DNA from: Peribacillus frigoritolerans
GTDB lineage: Bacteria; Bacillota; Bacilli; Bacillales; DSM-1321
Direction: 5' to 3'
Length of the DNA: 64,000 nt
Assembly (NCBI RefSeq): GCF_030676415.1
Contig: NZ_JAUUTW010000002.1
Span: 289,343 to 353,342 of the forward strand
Part shown: positions 59,705 through 64,000 of the stretch, piece after piece
Layout of the letters: each line of letters begins with the position of its first letter
Numbering within the stretch: position 1 is the first letter of the stretch
Program-made: the position numbers and the translations under genes
Notes under the pieces: model-generated
What the model saw: the letters and a program-made list of their open reading frames with translations, nothing else
What the model was told of the DNA's origin: nothing
Databases searched by the model: none

Positions 59705-59744
59705 TGCCTTTTTGTTGGGCCGCTCCCTTAAAGGAGGTGATATT

Positions 59745-59885
59745 ATGACACTGAATATGCTTTTTTTCACAATCACGATTAAAATGAAAAAAATGACTGC
59801 CGAGGAATGTTTACAACAGGAGAGAATCCACAAGATTCGCGAAGAACATCTAGATAAAGCGATGAAGCATCGTCCTTTTTTCTAA
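59745..59885 (+). CDS. yrzI: YrzI family small protein
   Basis: 46 residues starting MTLNMLFFTITIKMKKMT. The MTLN-(x)-FFT-(I/V)-TI start followed by a charged helix with QERIHKIREEH matches the Bacillus small YrzI family, a probable sporulation group. AAAGGAGGTGA precedes ATG 59745. It is near sigK as expected for late sporulation genes. Confidence 0.82.
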   Translation: MTLNMLFFTITIKMKKMTAEECLQQERIHKIREEHLDKAMKHRPFF

Positions 59886-59944
59886 AAATATACGAGGTTG
59901 GTATTCCGTTCATAAAAATAAATTCAAGAAAGGTGGAGGTTAAT

Positions 59945-60010
59945 ATGTTTAACTTGTTTTACGTAAAAGGAGAGAAGCGTTGCTATTGGCAGGAGAAGGA
60001 TACCGGCTAA
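59945..60010 (+). CDS. Very short frame (21 aa) with strong ribosome site
   Basis: GGTGGAGG precedes ATG 59945. The product ends CYWQEKDTG. It overlaps the next frame in a different phase and may be a leader peptide. Low certainty. Confidence 0.35.
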   Translation: MFNLFYVKGEKRCYWQEKDTG

Positions 60011-60087
60011 CGGATTTGCCGGTGCATTGGCAGCATTGTCATGGTTTGTATGAATATATACAGCGGAAAATGCCATTGGAAAATTGA
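59980..60087 (+). CDS. Small protein (35 aa), unknown
   Basis: TTG 59980 follows AAAAGGAGAG. The product reads GEGYRLTDLPVHWQHCHGLY and ends KMPLEN, more protein-like than the overlapping 21-aa frame. A hairpin with T-run (60153-60181) follows. Unknown function. Confidence 0.45.
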   Translation: MLLAGEGYRLTDLPVHWQHCHGLYEYIQRKMPLEN

Positions 60088-60152
60088 AAGTTTGAATGGT
60101 CATGACGCTGATTGACTCGGAATTGCAACGTTAGAAATGAATAAAATGGAAA

Positions 60153-60181
60153 AACTCGGCACTCGGGCCGAGTTTTTTTCT
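60153..60181. terminator. Terminator downstream of the small genes and the YjcZ-like gene
   Basis: AAACTCGGC and GCCGAGTTT with TTTTTC; the A-run on the other side lets it serve the minus-strand gene as well. Confidence 0.85.
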
Positions 60182-60190
60182 TTGCCTGAA

Positions 60191-60385
60191 TCAGCAGCAT
60201 GGATCTGATGCTCCATAACCAAATCCACATCCCGGTAACCACCAAAACCCGAAAATGAGCAATAAAATCAAGAGGACAATAAACAGGCCATAACCAAAGC
60301 CGTAGCCGTAGCCGGACCCTGCATAACAAGGCACAGGAGCCGGATAACCATAGCAGCATCCGTATGGTCCATAGTTATACCCCAT
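60191..60385 (-). CDS. YjcZ-like small sporulation-type membrane protein
   Basis: 64 residues. Tyr/Gly/Cys-rich ends (YGPYGCCYGYPAP, GCGFGYGASDPCC) flank a single membrane helix (LFIVLLILLLIFGFWW). Gly-Tyr start plus FIVLLILL core resembles the YjcZ family of small sporulation proteins. AAAGGGGG precedes its ATG. Divergent from sigK. Confidence 0.75.
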   Translation of the reverse strand: MGYNYGPYGCCYGYPAPVPCYAGSGYGYGFGYGLFIVLLILLLIFGFWWLPGCGFGYGASDPCC

Positions 60386-60575
60386 CGTAAAAACCCCCTT
60401 TCCCTAAAAAATTCCCTATCATTATATGAACATTTGCCTTCGTTCGTTTGGGAATTCATCCAGGCTGGTTTGAACATTTAACACTTTCATGATTTCTTTT
60501 AGTGGGACAGACACGAACAAGCCCACTGTTGCATAGGTATGAATAGGGAAACCAAAGAAACGGGGGATGAAACCA

Positions 60576-61298
60576 ATGCCCGGAATACTTACAGTTGTCG
60601 GTTATATTATCAAAGAATTTTACTTATTCGTTTCCTATGTGAAAAACAACGCTTTTCCCCAGCCCTTGTCATCTCAGGATGAAAAGAAATATCTGAAGCT
60701 TATGAGTGAGGGAGACGGTGATGCCCGTAACATCCTGATCGAGCATAATCTCAGGCTTGTTGCCCATATCGTCAAGAAATTCGAGAATACGGGCGAAGAT
60801 ACAGAGGATTTGATTTCGATTGGGACAATTGGTTTGATAAAGGCCATTGAGAGTTATTCGGATGGGAAGGGTACGAAGCTGGCCACATATGCGGCGCGAT
60901 GCATTGAGAATGAAATCTTGATGCATTTACGAGCGACAAAGAAAACGAAGAAAGATATTTCCCTGCATGATCCGATCGGTCAAGATAAAGAAGGAAATGA
61001 AATCAGTTTAATCGATGTACTGAAATCGGAATCGGAAGATGTCATCGATACGATTCAGCTCAATATGGAAATTGAAAAAGTGAAAAAGTATATTGATATT
61101 TTGGATGAACGCGAAAAGGAAGTCATTGTAGGCAGGTTCGGACTGGATTTGAAAAAGGAAAAAACCCAGAGGGAAATCGCTAAAGAGCTTGGCATTTCCC
61201 GCAGTTATGTATCAAGGATCGAAAAACGTGCTTTAATGAAGATGTTCCACGAATTTTACAGAGCAGAAAAAGAGAAGGAAAAGAAAGCTAAAGGATAG
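60576..61298 (+). CDS. sigK: RNA polymerase sigma-K factor (uninterrupted)
   Basis: 240 residues, intact from pro-sequence to end. The N-terminal 20 residues form the membrane-bound pro-sequence; [12 protein letters not shown] marks the processing region. [26 protein letters not shown] (region 2), and [22 protein letters not shown] (region 4 helix-turn-helix) are essentially those of B. subtilis SigK. In that species a skin element often splits the gene; here nothing interrupts it. GGGGG lies 10 bases before ATG 60576, so I prefer it to ATG 60567. It directs late mother-cell gene expression. Confidence 0.96.
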   Translation: MPGILTVVGYIIKEFYLFVSYVKNNAFPQPLSSQDEKKYLKLMSEGDGDARNILIEHNLRLVAHIVKKFENTGEDTEDLISIGTIGLIKAIESYSDGKGTKLATYAARCIENEILMHLRATKKTKKDISLHDPIGQDKEGNEISLIDVLKSESEDVIDTIQLNMEIEKVKKYIDILDEREKEVIVGRFGLDLKKEKTQREIAKELGISRSYVSRIEKRALMKMFHEFYRAEKEKEKKAKG

Positions 61299-61316
61299 GA
61301 AGGGTAAAAGTCAAAG

Positions 61317-61352
61317 AGAGTGCGGGGAAATTTCCCCGCACTCTTTTTTTTT
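61317..61352. terminator. sigK terminator
   Basis: AGAGTGCGGGGAAA and TTTCCCCGCACTCT, a near-perfect palindrome, with eight T. Confidence 0.9.
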
Positions 61353-61467
61353 AATATTTATTTCTGATCAAATCTGCAAATGCATGATAAATCTCGATTC
61401 CCTGAAAAAGGAACAGACGTGAAGCGGTTAAAGAAAAGACCCCTATCATAATTAGTCGAAACCACAT
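61351..61467 (-). CDS. Small membrane protein (38 aa)
   Basis: GGAGGAG lies before ATG 61467. The product starts MWFRLIMIGVFSLTASRLFL and ends ADLIRNKY. One amphipathic or membrane helix. The stop overlaps the sigK terminator T-run. Unknown. Confidence 0.6.
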   Translation of the reverse strand: MWFRLIMIGVFSLTASRLFLFQGIEIYHAFADLIRNKY

Positions 61468-61493
61468 ATGAATCACTCCTCCATTTTATTTTT

Positions 61494-61796
61494 TTATAAA
61501 ATGTCAGAGTGTATGGCTACGTAATTCGCCTGAAAAAAAACCGGACTGAGATATCGACGGCGGAGATTTGAGTGAAAATAAAGAAAACTCAAAACGGAAA
61601 ATTCGAAAATGAGAATAATGATAAGGGACTGCCAGGAACTAAGGGGAGGCACGAAAGGCTGTTTCTTGTCGGCCTTATCCCAATGGTGAACATCGGTATG
61701 TTCTTCAATGGTTAGCTGCTGTGCATGATGTTGGAACTGTATGGGCAGTGTCCAAAGGAGCAGGATGATGGCAGACATGTGAATAAAGAATTTCAT
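61494..61796 (-). CDS. Membrane protein of unknown function
   Basis: 100 residues with an N-terminal signal-like helix (FIHMSAIILLLWTLPI) and a second helix (SLIIILIFEFSVLSFLYF) near the end, joined by a His/Asp-rich segment (EEHTDVHHWDKADKKQ). GGGGTGG precedes ATG 61796; the longer frame at 61835 lacks a site. It probably shares a transcript with the 38-aa gene. Confidence 0.65.
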   Translation of the reverse strand: MKFFIHMSAIILLLWTLPIQFQHHAQQLTIEEHTDVHHWDKADKKQPFVPPLSSWQSLIIILIFEFSVLSFLYFHSNLRRRYLSPVFFQANYVAIHSDIL

Positions 61797-61957
61797 ATGA
61801 ATCAACCACCCCTTTCCCAAGAATATATTCATCATAACATGCTTTTAATCCGGGATATAGAAAAATGTCCTGATAAAATACTGAAAATTCCTTTTAATTA
61901 GAAAAATTTTGAATTAACCTCTATAATGGGATTAGTGATAAAAAGGGGGAATGCAGG

Positions 61958-63748
61958 ATGGGGTATTCTTTGACGTGGGATTTGGATATCTTTTTTAAAG
62001 GAGGAAGCTCTTCTAAGGAGTTCCTGATTTTTTTAGATGAAATTAACGAAGAGGTAAAAGAATTAGACCGACTTGTCAGCAATATCAATCCAGAAGGAAA
62101 TGAAGAAATCAGTTTAATCCAGGCAGTAGATCTTTTTAAACATACAAATATGAAATCCACGCAGGCCAGTGCTTTCATTGGATGCCTGGAAGCTCAAAAT
62201 GCGCAGGATAAAAAGGCTGGTCAGCTGCGGATCAAACAAATGAAGATAGTCGCTTCACTAAAAATGGTGTTAAGCGAGCTGGATGAAAAGTTGATACAGC
62301 TTGATGATGCGTTTTTTAAAAAAATCCTCGAAAAAGAACCATTGAATGAATTGAAATTCGTATTGAATGAACGTCGGGAAAAGGCAAAGGAAAAGCTTTC
62401 CGTGAAGGAAGAATCATTAATCACCCAATTGGCCATGGACGGTTTCGAAGGTTGGAGCCAAATGTATGATACGATCGTCGGTTCAATGACCATCCCTTTT
62501 AAGGGTGAAAAGCTTTCTGTAGGCCAGGCGGCGAATAAATTTTCTGATCCTGATGAAAGGGCCCGAAAAGAATTATTTACTGCGTGGGAACAGGCTTGGG
62601 AGGAAAAAAGTGACCTTTTTGCCCGGACTTTGAACCACTTGGCTGGATTCCGTCTCAGTGTGAATGAAAAAAGGGGCTGGGATGATATTTTGAAGGAGCC
62701 TCTTGAAATAGGGAGGATGAATCAAGAAACCCTTGAAAGCATGTGGAATGTAATTGCCGATCATAAGGGGCCGCTTGTGAGGTTTTTGGAAAGGAAAGCG
62801 GAGTTACTGGATTTGGATAAATTAAGTTGGGCGGATTTGGATGCACCGCTCGCTGTTACAGCAGAGTCCAAAGTAATGGATTATCAAGAAGGTGCAGACT
62901 TCATCATCCAGCAATTCTCTAAGTTCGGCTCTCAATTAGCAAACTTCACCCAAAAAGCTTTTGAAGACAGCTGGATTGAAGCTGAGGACAGACCAGGTAA
63001 GAGACCAGGCGGTTTTTGCACCGGCTTTCCATTAAATAAGCAGTCAAGAATTTTCATGACGTATTCGGGCACCCCATCCAATGTATCGACATTGGCTCAT
63101 GAATTGGGACATGCATTCCATTCTTATGCGATGAGGGATATCCATCCATTGAATCGGTCATATGCAATGAATGTGGCTGAAACCGCCTCTACTTTTGCTG
63201 AAATGGTCGTAGCGGATGCAGCTGTGAAGGAAGCGGCCAGTGAGGAAGAAAAGCTGGTGCTTTTAGAAGATAAAATTCAGCGTTCCGTGGCATTATTGAT
63301 GAATATCCATGCCCGCTACTTATTCGAAACAAGGTTTTATGATGAGAGGAAACAAGGATATGTCAGTGCCGAACGGTTGAATGAACTGATGGTCGATGCA
63401 CAAAAAGAAGCGTATGGCGATGCTTTAAGTGATTATCATCCAACGTTCTGGGCTTCAAAGCTCCATTTTTATATTACAGGTGTACCATTTTATAATTTTC
63501 CGTACACATTCGGGTACTTATTCTCATTAGGCATATACGCGAATGCGATGAAAGAACCTGCTGGATTCGAAGAGAAATATATCGCTCTATTAAAGGATAC
63601 CGGTTCCATGAAGGTCGAGGATTTGGCGGAGAAACATTTAGGCGTCGATTTAATGACCCGGGATTTTTGGGAAGAAGCGGTCAATGCCTGTATGGAGGAT
63701 GTAGCAGAATTCATGCGTTTGACCGACCCTCTAGTCCGAAAAGCATAA
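61958..63748 (+). CDS. pepF: M3 family oligoendopeptidase F-type peptidase
   Basis: 596 residues, the length of the M3B group. HELGH at about 380-384 with a following Glu in NVAETASTFAE forms the zinc site. The GFCTGFPLNKQSRIFM and YHPTFWASKLHFYITGVPFYNFPYTFGYLFSLG stretches belong to the catalytic domain (key motifs GGFC and YNFPYTFG). It cleaves short peptides in the cytoplasm. AAAGGGGG precedes ATG 61958. An intrinsic terminator follows at 63780. Confidence 0.93.
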   Translation: MGYSLTWDLDIFFKGGSSSKEFLIFLDEINEEVKELDRLVSNINPEGNEEISLIQAVDLFKHTNMKSTQASAFIGCLEAQNAQDKKAGQLRIKQMKIVASLKMVLSELDEKLIQLDDAFFKKILEKEPLNELKFVLNERREKAKEKLSVKEESLITQLAMDGFEGWSQMYDTIVGSMTIPFKGEKLSVGQAANKFSDPDERARKELFTAWEQAWEEKSDLFARTLNHLAGFRLSVNEKRGWDDILKEPLEIGRMNQETLESMWNVIADHKGPLVRFLERKAELLDLDKLSWADLDAPLAVTAESKVMDYQEGADFIIQQFSKFGSQLANFTQKAFEDSWIEAEDRPGKRPGGFCTGFPLNKQSRIFMTYSGTPSNVSTLAHELGHAFHSYAMRDIHPLNRSYAMNVAETASTFAEMVVADAAVKEAASEEEKLVLLEDKIQRSVALLMNIHARYLFETRFYDERKQGYVSAERLNELMVDAQKEAYGDALSDYHPTFWASKLHFYITGVPFYNFPYTFGYLFSLGIYANAMKEPAGFEEKYIALLKDTGSMKVEDLAEKHLGVDLMTRDFWEEAVNACMEDVAEFMRLTDPLVRKA

Positions 63749-63779
63749 GATGGGTTTTTAGCTGAATATGAACAAGAAA

Positions 63780-63808
63780 AGCGGATGTCCGGTTTAGGAC
63801 ATCCGCTC
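63780..63808 (+). terminator. pepF terminator
   Basis: AGCGGATGTCC and GGACATCCGCT around GGTTTA. Only a short T-run follows. Confidence 0.75.
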
Positions 63809-64000
63809 AGTTTGTAGACAAAAGGGGTTCGGAATTAAAAAATTCTGAACCCCTTTTGAAATTCCCTTTGAATTTTCGCCCGAAGGGCAAAGGTAACAAT
63901 CAAAATGTTCATCGTATACATAGTCCTGTTTGCGGAAAAATCCTTCTTTGGTGCGAGGACGTGTATAAGGTAAAGCCGGTATGATTTCTTTGTTAAATAG
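63794..64000 (-). mobile_element. IS1182-type transposase, partial at window edge
   Basis: The minus strand reads IIPALPYTRPRTKEGFFRK then DYVYDEHFDCYLCPSG, highly typical of IS1182-family transposases. The similarity stops after CPSG and the frame then runs through the palindrome to TAA 63794-63796. So the 3' part of the transposase is lost or replaced. The 5' part lies beyond the window. Confidence 0.8.
63819..63858. repeat. Long palindrome at the transposase end
   Basis: CAAAAGGGGTTCGGAATT and AATTCTGAACCCCTTTTG form an 18-base-pair stem with one mismatch. It may be a terminator or the terminal structure of the insertion element. Confidence 0.65.

Noticed and set aside
59631..59744. Longer N-terminus for the YrzI-like gene
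   Set aside because: It crosses two terminators. ATG 59745 has AAAGGAGGTGA and the family's MTLN start.

Overview
The window looks like a Bacillaceae chromosome, most plausibly Peribacillus or a close relative (inferred from synteny only). From about 29.9 kb onward the order rarA-cymR-iscS-mnmA-yrrB-recD2 ... alaS-yrzL-ruvX-yrzB-mltG-trmR-trhP1-trhP2-udk-greA-pbpI-yrrS-yrzA-yrrT-mtnN-mccA-mccB-yrhC follows the yrv/yrr/yrh region of Bacillus subtilis. sigK and pepF come next. No rRNA, tRNA or CRISPR array was seen. The left 26 kb is more AT-rich, has long gene-poor stretches and carries accessory functions.

Layout. (1) 0-10.9 kb: an exopolysaccharide operon with an EpsN-like aminotransferase, EpsL-like priming transferase, ATP-grasp ligase plus HAD protein, three glycosyltransferases, an EpsG-like polymerase, a Wzx flippase and galE. 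(2) 10.9-13.7 kb: decayed DNA with IS21-type istA/istB relics on the minus strand. (3) 13.7-21.8 kb: a lasso-peptide cluster of the paeninodin/pseudomycoidin type, made of a nucleotidyltransferase, cyclase, 41-aa precursor, HPr-kinase-like kinase, PqqD-like RRE protein, transglutaminase-like leader protease and ABC exporter. Two copies of an unrecognised 41-aa gene lie inside and just beyond it. (4) 21.8-26.0 kb: a solitary purF between a truncated and an intact copy of a 37-aa hydrophobic peptide gene, then a cyclic-di-GMP-I riboswitch directly in front of a SinI-like antirepressor gene, then several tiny genes. (5) 26-29.9 kb: an LCP ligase, an ABC ATPase pseudogene and a Ser/Glu/Asp repeat protein. 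(6) 29.9-59.3 kb: the conserved housekeeping block. (7) 59.3-64 kb: small sporulation-type genes, an uninterrupted sigK, pepF and the edge of an IS1182-like transposase.

Functional links. The EPS genes make, polymerise and export a surface polysaccharide. In B. subtilis such operons are released from SinR by SinI, so a SinI-like gene behind a c-di-GMP sensor in the same window suggests a second-messenger input to matrix control; this is a hypothesis. The lasso genes should make a 22-residue peptide with an Ala1-Asp9 ring, with a kinase and nucleotidyltransferase available to decorate its C-terminal Ser. The core block combines cysteine and sulfur metabolism (cymR, iscS, mnmA, mccAB, mtnN, yrrT), tRNA wobble modification (mnmA, trmR, trhP1/2) and tRNA charging under T-box control (alaS).

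Most notable observations: the riboswitch-SinI pair, the lasso cluster with its duplicated flanking 41-aa gene, the paired hydrophobic peptides around purF, and a collapsed tandem duplication of yrrT-mtnN-mccA at 54.75-55.35 kb. Where a better-placed ribosome binding site exists, starts were moved inward from the longest reading frame.
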